Assembly (NCBI GenBank): GCA_023440865.1 | Contig: JAEXRM010000120.1 | Coordinates: 1 to 34,915, forward strand | Source: Bacillota bacterium | Lineage (GTDB): Bacteria; Bacillota; Clostridia; DSM-8532 | DNA: 34,915 nt | Direction: 5' to 3' | Notes under the pieces: generated by a model | What the model saw: only the letters and a program-made list of their open reading frames with translations | What the model was told of the DNA's origin: nothing | The model's database searches: none | Shown: positions 10,927 through 21,272 of the stretch, one piece after another | How positions within the stretch are numbered: the first letter of the stretch is position 1 | Layout: the number at the start of each line of letters is the position of its first letter | Translations under genes and position numbers: made by a program

Positions 10927-10954
10927 ATTATATCACAAACGATCCGTTGTTCAA
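10927..10954 (-). promoter_or_regulatory. promoter of the PFOR gene
   Basis: On the minus strand TTGAAC (10949-10954), a 16-base spacer and TATAAT (10927-10932) with TGA directly before it. The gene starts 88 bases downstream. The leader contains the 10-bp palindrome ATTGTACAAT, a possible operator; it is not a match to the Rex consensus. Confidence 0.75.
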
Positions 10955-10974
10955 CGGGGGAGCCCGTCGGAATG

Positions 10975-11002
10975 AAAAAAAAGCATCCATCCCGGATGGA
11001 TG
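10975..11002 (-). terminator. terminator of the degenerate receiver/GGDEF gene
   Basis: On the minus strand CATCCAT and ATGGATG (10984-10990 with 10996-11002) form a 7-bp stem with a 5-base loop, followed by a run of eight T residues (10975-10982). It lies directly upstream of the PFOR promoter and insulates it. Confidence 0.85.
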
Positions 11003-11041
11003 GACGCGTGGTTGCCGTGTGGGCCTGCCGAAGGGACTCCC

Positions 11042-11074
11042 GGGCAGTGCCGGCGAGGCTGGCAGGCACTGCCC
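11042..11074. repeat. GC-rich inverted repeat in the 3' region of the degenerate GGDEF gene
   Basis: GGGCAGTGCC (11042-11051) and GGCACTGCCC (11065-11074) are perfect 10-bp arms with a 13-base loop. There is no T-run, so it is not a standard terminator. It lies between the stop codon at 11157 and the terminator at 10975-11002. Confidence 0.6.
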
Positions 11075-11156
11075 CCGCAGGGGCGCAGGCAATGAACCGT
11101 GCGAGGGATGGCGGGGCATGCGGCCCGCAGGCACAGGCGCGGCCCGTCTGCGGATG

Positions 11157-12083
11157 TCAGAGACGGTACAGGCGCAGCTTGTTGCGGAAGCGCTCCATTT
11201 CGGACGGCGAGAGCTTGCGCAGCGGCTCGCGCAGGGCGGTGAACGCCATGCTGTCGTGAATGCCGTTCTCCATGCGCTCGATGAGCCGATCGGGCTCACG
11301 TTCCTCGGAGGGATAGTTCGATCCGAACAGATAGATGCGGCGCTCGTGCGTGAACTCGCCGAACAGGTCGGCGTATGCCTGCCGTGTCTTGCGCTCCACC
11401 TCGACGATGAACGCCTTGGTCGTGAATGGACACACGATGATGAATGCGGACGCGTCATAGGGGAGAATGCGGTCCGTATCGCGCAGACCGTCCTGGAGCC
11501 GTTCCGTCAGGCGCTGCAGCTCGGACTCGGACAATCCGGTGCTGCGGACCATCAGCAGGGACACGGTATGTCCGCCGCGGTTGGCCATTTTCAGCTCGCG
11601 CAGCAACTCGGCGCGCAGTTCATCCGGGTCGGACCGCTCCGGGTCGTCCCGTGTGGGCTCCTCAACCGTTTCGGGAACACCGTGCAGCCGGATGCGCCCC
11701 TTTTCAATGACAGCGGGAAGCCGTTCGGCCAGAACGGACTGATAGCGTTCGCGACGCTGTGGCAGCAGCATGACATCGTCAATGCCTGCCTTGAGGGCAC
11801 CGCCCACCATTTCCGCGCTCTCATTCGGAACAAGCGCGAGCACGGTGCCGCGGACCGGACGCCCGGCCGTCGACATCCGCTTGATCTCCGCATACAAACG
11901 TTCACGGTTCGATTCGGTCACCTCGATGATGAACAGCACGATGGCCGGTCCGAACAGACCGGTCTTGAAGCGGAGATCCTCCTCGTCGATCGCGTCCGCG
12001 ACATCCAGGCCCGCATCCACGAGGACGCGGAACAGAATGCCCTTGAGATATCGGTTCGTACAGCTGACAAGCACCTTGTCCAT
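11157..12083 (-). CDS. degenerate receiver / degenerate GGDEF protein, possible c-di-GMP sensor
   Basis: A 308-residue soluble protein. Residues 1-122 look like a response-regulator receiver fold, but the phospho-Asp position after the third strand reads FIIEV and the acidic pair after the first strand is missing, so it is a pseudo-receiver. Residues 154-240 align with the GGDEF fold, most clearly at LRDTDRILPYDASAFII (200-216) against the usual LRxxDxxARYGGDEFVI: the catalytic motif is DASAF (210-214), while RDTD (201-204) keeps the RxxD inhibitory-site pattern. It is thus unlikely to make c-di-GMP but could bind it. The start ATG at 12083 has only a weak ribosome site (GGGTGATG). The gene stands alone between PFOR and PFK. 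Confidence 0.75.
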   Translation of the reverse strand: MDKVLVSCTNRYLKGILFRVLVDAGLDVADAIDEEDLRFKTGLFGPAIVLFIIEVTESNRERLYAEIKRMSTAGRPVRGTVLALVPNESAEMVGGALKAGIDDVMLLPQRRERYQSVLAERLPAVIEKGRIRLHGVPETVEEPTRDDPERSDPDELRAELLRELKMANRGGHTVSLLMVRSTGLSESELQRLTERLQDGLRDTDRILPYDASAFIIVCPFTTKAFIVEVERKTRQAYADLFGEFTHERRIYLFGSNYPSEEREPDRLIERMENGIHDSMAFTALREPLRKLSPSEMERFRNKLRLYRL

Positions 12084-12354
12084 GGCATCACCCGCACATC
12101 CTGTGCCCCTGCCGCCATCCCTGCCTTCGGAAGACCGCATCCCGCGGTTCCGTCATCCCGATTCGCCAGGGAAGCCACGCCATGTCGGTCCAATGGCGAA
12201 GAAGCTTTCCAGCAAAGGTTTCCGTCGTCTTCATCCGGAACCTGTCGGAATGATATGTGGTGACACATCCTATATCGACATGTTTCCCCATATGCTGAAG
12301 GCCCAACCGGACAGCCTTGCGGTCGGCGCCTCCCTTTTCCCCATGCAGCCTTTA

Positions 12355-12363
12355 TGGTATAGT
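12355..12363 (+). promoter_or_regulatory. extended -10 promoter for the phosphofructokinase gene
   Basis: TGGTATAGT (TG at 12355-12356, TATAGT at 12358-12363) lies about 70 bases before the pfp start. No good -35 is seen at the right distance. The rest of the 349-base gap between the divergent genes (12084-12432) has no gene I can support. It contains a small dyad around 12250-12275 (ATGTG/CACAT). Confidence 0.5.
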
Positions 12364-12432
12364 ATTGCTGACCATTTGGCACCCCCGTCGGGTTGCCGCA
12401 AGACAAACGAGGCATACAGGAGGCATTTGATC

Positions 12433-13686
12433 ATGGCAAAACTCGTGGGCAATCTGATTTTCGGCCAGTCCGGCGGACCGACCTCGGTCATCAACGCAAG
12501 CGCGGCGGGCGTGTTCATCGAAGCGCTGAAGCAGGACTGCATCCCGAAGGTGTACGGGGCCGCCAACGGCATCCGCGGCATCCTCGACGAGAAGTTCTAC
12601 GACATGGGCGCCGAGGATCCGGCCGAGCTCGAGCTGCTGAAGACCACGCCGTCTTCCGCGCTGGGTTCCGTCCGCTACAAGCTCGCCGATCCCGCCAAGG
12701 ATGACACGGACTACAAGCGCCTGCTGGAAGTGTTCAAGAAGTACGACATCCGCTATTTCTTCTACAATGGCGGCAACGACTCCATGGACACCTGCAACAA
12801 GATCTCCAAGTACATGCAGAAGTCCGGCTACGACATCATTTGCATGGGCGTGCCGAAGACCATCGACAACGACCTCGCCTCCACGGACCATTGCCCGGGC
12901 TTCGCCTCCGCGGCGAAATATGTCGCCACCTCCACGATGGAGGTATACCTCGACGCCCGCGTGTATGACACGCCCATGGTCTGCGTGCTCGAGGTCATGG
13001 GCCGCAACGCCGGCTGGCTGACCGCCGCCACCTCCCTTGCCGCCCTCAAGGGCCATGGCCCAGACCTCATCTACCTCCCCGAGAAGGCCTTCGACAAGGA
13101 CGAGTTCCTCTCCATGGCCAGGAAGATCTACGAGAAGAACAACGGCAAGCTCATCGTTGCCGTATCCGAAGGCATCAAGGACAAGAACGGCACCTACATC
13201 TCCGAGTATGGCTCCGATCTGGCCAAGGAGAAGGACTCCTTCGGACATGCCCAGCTCGGTGGCACCGGCGCCGTCGTGGCCGACATGCTCAAGAAGGAAC
13301 TCAAGTGCAAGGCCCGTGCCATCGAGTTCAGCCTGCTGCAGCGCTGTGCCGCCCACTGTGGCTCCGCGACCGACGTCGAGGAGACCTTCACCGCCGGGCG
13401 CAAGGCCGTGCAGTTTGCGGTCGAGGGCGTGACCGACCACATGGTCGCCTACGAGCGCAAGATGGTCGACGGCAAGTATGTCTGCGAGTACAAGCTTGTC
13501 AACCTCAGCGAAGTCGCGAACACGGAGAAGACGATCCCCCTGTCCTGGATCAAGGAGGACAACACCGGCCTGACCCAGGAATTCTACGACTACGCGCTGC
13601 CGCTCATCGCCGGCGAATCCAAGCCCCCGATGGTCGACGGCCTGCCCCGCTTCGCCAAGCTCAAGAAGGTTTTCGCCACGAAGTGA
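12433..13686 (+). CDS. pfp: 6-phosphofructokinase, pyrophosphate-dependent type
   Basis: A 417-residue phosphofructokinase. The phosphoryl-donor loop reads GGNDS (113-117) where ATP enzymes have GGDGS, and the substrate motif is PKTIDND (141-147) with Lys where ATP enzymes have Gly. Both changes are the known marks of pyrophosphate-dependent enzymes, so it would interconvert fructose 6-phosphate and fructose 1,6-bisphosphate with PPi. The N-terminal loop GQSGGPTSVINAS and the MGRNAGWLTA motif are also present. The start ATG at 12433 has AGGAGG about ten bases upstream. The Asn before the donor-loop Asp is the variant of one long-chain subgroup; PPi use is inferred, not proven. A strong terminator follows. 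Confidence 0.92.
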   Translation: MAKLVGNLIFGQSGGPTSVINASAAGVFIEALKQDCIPKVYGAANGIRGILDEKFYDMGAEDPAELELLKTTPSSALGSVRYKLADPAKDDTDYKRLLEVFKKYDIRYFFYNGGNDSMDTCNKISKYMQKSGYDIICMGVPKTIDNDLASTDHCPGFASAAKYVATSTMEVYLDARVYDTPMVCVLEVMGRNAGWLTAATSLAALKGHGPDLIYLPEKAFDKDEFLSMARKIYEKNNGKLIVAVSEGIKDKNGTYISEYGSDLAKEKDSFGHAQLGGTGAVVADMLKKELKCKARAIEFSLLQRCAAHCGSATDVEETFTAGRKAVQFAVEGVTDHMVAYERKMVDGKYVCEYKLVNLSEVANTEKTIPLSWIKEDNTGLTQEFYDYALPLIAGESKPPMVDGLPRFAKLKKVFATK

Positions 13687-13708
13687 AATCCCCTCCCCTG
13701 AACGGCGA

Positions 13709-13738
13709 AAAACCCCGGGATCAACATCCCGGGGTTTT
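13709..13738. terminator. bidirectional terminator between pfp and the TPR gene
   Basis: AAAACCCCGGGA (13709-13720) pairs perfectly with TCCCGGGGTTTT (13727-13738) around a 6-base loop. T-runs follow the stem on both strands. It separates the convergent pfp and TPR-protein transcripts. Confidence 0.9.
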
Positions 13739-13819
13739 CTTTCGCTGTCGACGATGCGACGTCCGGCCATGCGCCGATTCCTGCAGCCGGCACCTCGGCC
13801 GGTTCATCCGCCGGAGCGG

Positions 13820-14998
13820 TCACGGCTTGACAATTCTGCCCGCCTCGATCTCCGCAATCCACGAGGTGGCGCTTTTTGCCTTTGTGGTTTTCGCATCCAG
13901 GGCAATGACCTTTCTGAAGGCCTCCACCGCGCGCAGGGAGGCTTCCTCCTGGTTCGGCAGTCCAGCCAGCCAGTAAGCCTTCGCGGCCAGGTAATACAGA
14001 TCGGCCTGATATGCGGGCTTTTCCTCCAGCTGTTCGAGAATGCCGATGGCCAGGTCGAACTCGGACATCGCCTGCTGCCATACGGTCTTGTCCTGCACCT
14101 TGGTGTTGCCCTTGTACAGGGCGACCGCCGCGTCATATACCTGCTTGAGCGCCTTGGGGCGCACTTCCTGTCCAATCGCGCCGATTTGCGCCTGAATGTC
14201 CTCCGGCACCTCGAGCCCCTGATAATCCTGCTCGACCATGCGGACCACATCGCGGTACTTGCCCTCGGAAGCAAGCGTCCGCAGTTCCGCGACACGTGTC
14301 ACCCACTGCTTGTATGCCTCCATCTCATCGACCAGGGACTGCTGGATGCGGTTGGCATTGTCGAGGTCGCGCGATGTGGCCGTCAGGGTGTCCTGAAGGA
14401 TCTGGTTTTCCTTCTGAAGCGCTTCGAGCGAGGCCTCCAGCTCCGGCTTCGCCCTGTCGAAGGACAGCAGCGGCGTTTTTCCGGCAAACTGCCATAGCAA
14501 TCCCAGCAGCAGCAGGCCGGCAAGGAAGCCGGCAAGGTACTTCAACGCCCACGGGCCTTCGCGCTCCGGGGAAAGGCCTCGGGCGATCCAGGCTGGAAGC
14601 GCCTTCGCCGTGCGCCCGCGATGATGTTTCCGGTGTGTGGGATCGGTTGCTTCCTGCACCATGCCGTCGAGCTGGTCCAAATACGCTTTCGCGCGCAGGC
14701 TGCTGTCGTCCATGCGGACGACCTGGCCGAACTGCGCGCGCGCCTTGTCCTCCTCCCCGAGCTCGAGATGGCACAGCCCCATGAGGTTCATGGCCTCGTA
14801 GAAACCTGGATACAGGGAGATCGCCTTGCGCAGGGCGATGACAGCCATGTCCTCGTTGTGGTTGGTGATGTCGTCAAGCGCCTTGTTGTACATGGAGATG
14901 GCTGTCCGGACATCGTCCGGAATGGCGCCCAGCTTGCCTTCGAGGTGTTTCAGATCGATGGGTGTGAAGCGCGGCAGCTCTTCCTCGAGTCTGATCAT
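13820..14998 (-). CDS. membrane-anchored tetratricopeptide-repeat protein
   Basis: A 392-residue protein of unknown role. Residues about 32-110 form TPR-like helical pairs (ALRKAISLYPGFYEAMNLMG, LELGEEDKARAQFGQVVRMD), followed by a basic linker (HRKHHRGR). One membrane helix lies at about 151-172. After it comes a coiled-coil-like stretch (about 185-225) and a second TPR-like region to the C-terminus (ALKQVYDAAVALYKG, AVEAFRKVIALDAK). The N-terminal TPRs precede the helix without a signal peptide, so they are probably cytoplasmic and the C-terminal part outside. The ATG at 14998 has GGAGGAAG five bases upstream and lies 25 bases after the folC stop, so the two are co-transcribed. The position suggests an envelope scaffold, but no function can be assigned. 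Confidence 0.85.
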   Translation of the reverse strand: MIRLEEELPRFTPIDLKHLEGKLGAIPDDVRTAISMYNKALDDITNHNEDMAVIALRKAISLYPGFYEAMNLMGLCHLELGEEDKARAQFGQVVRMDDSSLRAKAYLDQLDGMVQEATDPTHRKHHRGRTAKALPAWIARGLSPEREGPWALKYLAGFLAGLLLLGLLWQFAGKTPLLSFDRAKPELEASLEALQKENQILQDTLTATSRDLDNANRIQQSLVDEMEAYKQWVTRVAELRTLASEGKYRDVVRMVEQDYQGLEVPEDIQAQIGAIGQEVRPKALKQVYDAAVALYKGNTKVQDKTVWQQAMSEFDLAIGILEQLEEKPAYQADLYYLAAKAYWLAGLPNQEEASLRAVEAFRKVIALDAKTTKAKSATSWIAEIEAGRIVKP

Positions 14999-15023
14999 TT
15001 CTTCCTCCACCGGTGGCGTGTCT

Positions 15024-16427
15024 TCATCGGGCGTACAGGGACAGCAGCTGCCGGATTCGTCCGACATACGAGATGGAGCCGACCGCCGCAAGGATGCCAT
15101 CGGGGCCGGCTGAGGCCAGACCGGCATCCAAGGCCTCTTCCATTGTAGCACGTTTCTCCGTTGCGCAACATGTGCGCACGGCAAGTGCCTCCAGTTCCGG
15201 CAGGGTCATCGCCCGCGGCGTATCCGGCCGGACGAGGATGAAGCGCTCCGCGATGCCGGCCAGCCGGTCGAGCATGCCCGCGACATCCTTGTCCCGCATT
15301 GCGCCGAACAGCAGGATCGCCTTCCTGCCGGGAAACACCCGCCGGAACGTGTCGACGAATGATTCGACGCCGTCCGGATTGTGGCAGCTGTCGAGGATGA
15401 CGGGCGGACTGCCCGCAAACAGCTCGAACCGGCATGGCCAACTGACCGCTGCGAGCCCTTCACGTATGATTTTCCAGGTCAGCTCGGGCACCATGCCCGT
15501 CCGTTGGAGACGCACCAGGGCATAAGCGGCCAATGCGGCATTGCCCGCCTGATGCGCTCCCGGCAGGGAAACGCGGTACGCTCCGCAGCCTTCTCCGCAG
15601 TCTTCTCCGCAGTCTTCTCCGCAGCCTTCTCCGCAGTCTTCTCCACAGTCTTCGCCGCAGCCTTCACCGTGGCAGCCGGCGACCAGCGCTTCCGGGTCGG
15701 GCAGGCACAGACGGAAGCTGGTGCCCCGCGCGTCCACACGGATGTCGGAGACCGCCGCCCTTGGCATCGTGTACAGGGCGGAACCCGTCTCGCGCGCCGC
15801 TTCGGCCAGCACACGGGCCGCCTCATCCTCCTGGGGCCAGGACACCGCATCGCATCCGGGGCGCATGATGCCCGCCTTGTGGCGGGCAATCCGCCCGATG
15901 CTGTCTCCCAGGAAGGCCGTGTGGTCCAGGCCGATCTTGGCGATCACCGCCAGGTTCGGTCCCCGATAGGCATTGGTCGTGTCAAGCAGACCGCCCATGC
16001 AGGTTTCCAGCACGACGGCCGTGCACCGTTCCTGTTGGAAAAGCAGGAACGCCATGGCCGCATAGATTTCATATTCCGTGGGCAGTCCGGGCTCGGGTTC
16101 CATGAGGCGGGATGCCGCCGCCACCGTTTCGACGAGACCGGCGAAGCGGTCCCGGTTGATCGGCACGCCATCAATGCGGAACATCTCGGTCGGTTCCAGC
16201 AGCCACGGTGAGGAAAAAAAACCGGTGTGACGCCCCGCGTGACGCAGACACGACTCAAGACAGGCACAGATCGATCCCTTTCCATTGGTGCCGGCAACAT
16301 GCACAAGCAGAAGGCCATCCTGGGGGTTTCCCAGGATGGCCAGCAGATGCGTGGTGCGCGACAAACCAGGAAGGATGCCGCGGGTTCTGGAATGGTTCAG
16401 CCAGTCGATGGCCGCTTCATATGTCAT
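15024..16427 (-). CDS. folC: folylpolyglutamate synthase / dihydrofolate synthase with Cys-rich repeat insert
   Basis: A 467-residue FolC/Mur-ligase-family enzyme that adds glutamate to folates. The ATP loop HVAGTNGKGS (43-52), SSPWL, TNAYRGPNLAVIAKIGLDH, the LPGAHQAGN motif and DSCHNPDG (usually DGAHNP) are in order. Residues 254-281, just before the conserved LPGAHQAGN, are seven four-residue units GE(G/D)C, an insert I do not know from this family. It carries seven Cys, with one more at the end of the preceding VAGC. The start ATG at 16427 has GGAGGTG six bases upstream. The TPR gene follows 25 bases downstream and secA lies 94 bases upstream. Confidence 0.92.
   Translation of the reverse strand: MTYEAAIDWLNHSRTRGILPGLSRTTHLLAILGNPQDGLLLVHVAGTNGKGSICACLESCLRHAGRHTGFFSSPWLLEPTEMFRIDGVPINRDRFAGLVETVAAASRLMEPEPGLPTEYEIYAAMAFLLFQQERCTAVVLETCMGGLLDTTNAYRGPNLAVIAKIGLDHTAFLGDSIGRIARHKAGIMRPGCDAVSWPQEDEAARVLAEAARETGSALYTMPRAAVSDIRVDARGTSFRLCLPDPEALVAGCHGEGCGEDCGEDCGEGCGEDCGEDCGEGCGAYRVSLPGAHQAGNAALAAYALVRLQRTGMVPELTWKIIREGLAAVSWPCRFELFAGSPPVILDSCHNPDGVESFVDTFRRVFPGRKAILLFGAMRDKDVAGMLDRLAGIAERFILVRPDTPRAMTLPELEALAVRTCCATEKRATMEEALDAGLASAGPDGILAAVGSISYVGRIRQLLSLYAR
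15585..15668 (-). repeat. in-frame 12-bp tandem repeats (7 units) inside folC
   Basis: Seven 12-bp units run from 15585 to 15668. On the coding strand they read GEGC, GEDC, GEDC, GEGC, GEDC, GEDC, GEGC, a 36-bp super-repeat of three units taken twice plus one. The two units nearest the folC 5' end have synonymous changes (for example GGA to GGC or GGT, TGC to TGT) while the amino acids stay the same. Because the unit is a multiple of three, gain or loss of units keeps the frame. Confidence 0.95.
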
Positions 16428-16521
16428 GCGCTGCACCTCCGGCCCCATGGAGGGACGACCGGCCGGCGAGCCGCCGGCCGTCACGGTGCTCCTTGCGGTG
16501 GTGGCACGCCGGCCCCCGAAC

Positions 16522-19277
<2,756 letters not shown>

Positions 19278-19281
<4 letters not shown>

Positions 19282-19619
19282 GCTTGTGTCTCCTGTCTGT
19301 CCTCCGGCCGCTCCTGGGAAGCACCCGGACTCTTGATGCCAAGCCGGCGCAGCACGAGCTGGTAACCGTCGGCGCCGTAATACAGCGCCCGGCTCACACG
19401 GCTGATGGTCGCCTCGCTGGCTCCCGTGCGTTCGTGGATCTCCCGGTAGGTTTTCCGTTCCGTCAGCATGCGGGCAACGTCGAAACGCTGCACGAACGCC
19501 TTGAGCTCCGTGATGGTGCCGATGTCCTCAAAGAAGGCATAGCATTCGTCGACGGTCTCCAGCTGCAGAATGGCCTCGAACAGCCGGTCTGTGGCCTCAT
19601 CCTTCAATTTCGGGTTCAC
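19278..19619 (-). CDS. yerC: YerC/TrpR-like DNA-binding regulator
   Basis: A 113-residue protein of the YerC/YecD family, small relatives of the Trp repressor. The helix-turn-helix is clear in the middle: FVQRFDVARML, then KTYREI, then TGASEATISRVSRAL, followed by LYYGADGY. The target and ligand are unknown. The chosen start is GTG at 19619 with GGGAGGAGC just upstream; the ATG at 19640 has no good site and would add seven residues. The stop overlaps the secA start, so it may tune secA. Its ribosome site and start codon are duplicated upstream (see the repeat at 19609-19688). Confidence 0.88.
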
Positions 19620-19659
19620 GGGCTCCTCCCAGAGATGCATCCGCCATGTTCGGGTTCAC
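19597..19659 (-). CDS. short upstream ORF created by duplication of the yerC start region
   Basis: The upstream copy of the duplicated ribosome site and GTG (19659) opens a 20-codon frame beginning VNPNMADASL. Because the repeat period is 40 bases, this frame differs from that of yerC and runs across the yerC start to a TGA at 19597-19599, inside the first codons of yerC. With the same ribosome site as yerC it could be translated and compete with or couple to the gene. It has no sequence signature, and expression is inference. Confidence 0.4.
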   Translation of the reverse strand: MNPNMADASLGGAREPEIEG

Positions 19660-19688
19660 GGGCTCCTCCCAGAGATGCATCTTCCATG
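19609..19688. repeat. 40-bp tandem duplication covering the yerC ribosome site and start codon
   Basis: Positions 19609-19641 and 19649-19681 are identical over 33 bases at a period of 40. After a two-base mismatch, the next five bases (CCATG) also match, so this is nearly a full 40-bp tandem duplication. Each copy contains GGGAGGAGC and the GTG used as the yerC start. Confidence 0.95.
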
Positions 19689-19710
19689 CGGCGGGGCTGC
19701 AATCCCATCC

Positions 19711-19739
19711 ATTATCGCACGCCACACCCCGGAATGCAA
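19711..19739 (-). promoter_or_regulatory. promoter of the yerC-secA operon
   Basis: On the minus strand TTGCAT (19734-19739), a 17-base spacer and GATAAT (19711-19716). It lies about 50 bases before the duplicated yerC start region and back to back with the promoter of the plus-strand diguanylate cyclase. Confidence 0.65.
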
Positions 19740-19782
19740 ACCTGCACGGGTGGCGGAGGCGCCCCGCGGCTGCCCCCGGAGA

Positions 19783-19810
19783 TTGAAATTACGGGAAAAC
19801 ATGATACAAT
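19783..19810 (+). promoter_or_regulatory. promoter of the 7-TM diguanylate cyclase gene
   Basis: TTGAAA (19783-19788), a 16-base spacer and TACAAT (19805-19810) with TGA directly before the -10. The gene begins about 180 bases downstream. The leader (19811-19992) has no gene or RNA element I recognise. Together with the yerC promoter this accounts for the roughly 310-base divergent gap. Confidence 0.7.
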
Positions 19811-19992
19811 GTCTGCATCAAGAGTCAATTCCAACCAGATGCACATGCCGCTTCCGGACCGGCCGCATGCGGCGCCCATCCGCGGCGGAGGGCCAACGGC
19901 CGGCGGCGCGGGCCGAAGCCCCTCCCATTGATCCATGTCCGATGGATGATGCCGGAGACGGCATCACACCCTTCCTTCCGGAGGCGCACTTC

Positions 19993-21156
19993 ATGGAGAT
20001 ATTCAGGCAGACCGATCTGAGCCTCTTCACGGCCGCGATGCTGTTGCTCATCCTGTACGGCCAGGCGGCCAGCTACGATCGTCACCAGCTGTCGCACCGG
20101 CTTTACCGCGGCATGGTGTTCGCGACACTCGTGATCCTGCTGCTCGACACATGCGGCTGGGCGCTGGAGAATGCCGTCGATCCATATCTTGTCAGGCTCA
20201 ACTGGCTGACGAGCACCACCGGCTTCCTGCTGGCGCCTCTTCCGGCACTGCTGTGGCTGCTGTACGCCCACAACGAGGTCTTTTCCGACGACCCCAGAAC
20301 AGGCCGCTTTTTCCGCCTGGCTATCGCGCCCGCGGTTCCCTACGCTCTTTTTTCCGTCCTCGCTCCGGCGCACAGGCTGCTCTTCACCATCGACGACGCG
20401 AACAGGTTCCACCGGGGGCCGCTGTTCGGCATCCTGGTCGTGATGATGATCGGTTACCTTGCCGTCGCCTTCCTGCTGCTGCTGCTGAACCGGAAGAAGC
20501 TCGATCCAAGGGTGCTGCGGCCGCTCCTTTTCTTCATGCTGCCGCCGCTTGCCGGCGGTGTCGTGCAGGTTCTCTGCTACGGCACCACGCTGGTCTGGTC
20601 GGGCATGGCCTTCTCCATGCTGGTGCTGCTGCTGTACCTGCAGCACCAGTCCATCCGCACCGACTACCTCACGGGCTTGTTCAACCGCCGCCAGCTCGAT
20701 CGGTTCATCCACAACCGCATCCTCTCCTGGAAGCCGGGCTCTGTGCTTGGCGCGCTGATGCTCGACATCGACAACTTCAAGTCGATCAACGACCGCTACG
20801 GCCACGCTGTCGGCGATGACGCGCTCGAGACGCTCGCCCAGCTGCTGCGGCGCAGTGTCCACGTCAACGATTTCATCGCGCGGTATGCCGGCGACGAGTT
20901 CGTGGTCGTTCTCGATGCGCATGATGCCTCGGAGCTCGAAGCCATCCGTATCCGGCTGCGCGACAACCTCACGCGCTTCAACCAAAGCTCCGGAAAGCCC
21001 TACAGCATCGAGATCAGCCTGGGATGCGCACTGTACGACCCGGAAACGCATGCTTCGGGAGACCAGTTCCTCAATGCGATCGACCTGCTGATGTACGAGG
21101 AGAAGAAGCGCCACAAGGGCGGGATCGCGGCGACGGCGTCCGGATGCGCGTCCTGA
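19993..21156 (+). CDS. membrane diguanylate cyclase (7 TM + GGDEF)
   Basis: A 387-residue protein with seven predicted membrane helices in residues 10-217 and a C-terminal GGDEF domain that makes c-di-GMP. The layout resembles 7TM sensor proteins that detect signals within or across the membrane. TDYLTGLFNRRQLD (223-236) opens the cyclase domain, DIDNFKSIND (258-267) carries the metal site, and the active-site motif is AGDEF (299-303), a variant accepted in some active enzymes. The inhibitory-site position reads HVND (290-293) instead of RxxD, so product inhibition may be lost. The start ATG at 19993 has GGAGG ten bases upstream; longer in-frame versions run through the promoter. argJ follows with its own promoter. 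Confidence 0.9.
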   Translation: MEIFRQTDLSLFTAAMLLLILYGQAASYDRHQLSHRLYRGMVFATLVILLLDTCGWALENAVDPYLVRLNWLTSTTGFLLAPLPALLWLLYAHNEVFSDDPRTGRFFRLAIAPAVPYALFSVLAPAHRLLFTIDDANRFHRGPLFGILVVMMIGYLAVAFLLLLLNRKKLDPRVLRPLLFFMLPPLAGGVVQVLCYGTTLVWSGMAFSMLVLLLYLQHQSIRTDYLTGLFNRRQLDRFIHNRILSWKPGSVLGALMLDIDNFKSINDRYGHAVGDDALETLAQLLRRSVHVNDFIARYAGDEFVVVLDAHDASELEAIRIRLRDNLTRFNQSSGKPYSIEISLGCALYDPETHASGDQFLNAIDLLMYEEKKRHKGGIAATASGCAS

Positions 21157-21170
21157 TCGGGCTCCCGCGA

Positions 21171-21200
21171 TTTACAGGAGCGGGTCCGGCAGGATATAAT
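21171..21200 (+). promoter_or_regulatory. promoter of argJ
   Basis: TTTACA (21171-21176), an 18-base spacer and TATAAT (21195-21200), starting right after the stop of the diguanylate cyclase gene. I see no clear ARG-box operator. Confidence 0.7.
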
Positions 21201-21272
21201 CAGACATCACGCATGCATGCCTTCCGGCGGTACATGTCCGATGCCGCAACAGGGAAGGACAAGGAGGTCCCC

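Noticed and set aside
15585..15668. CRISPR-like or intergenic repeat array
   Set aside because: The repeats are 12 bp without spacers and lie in frame inside folC.
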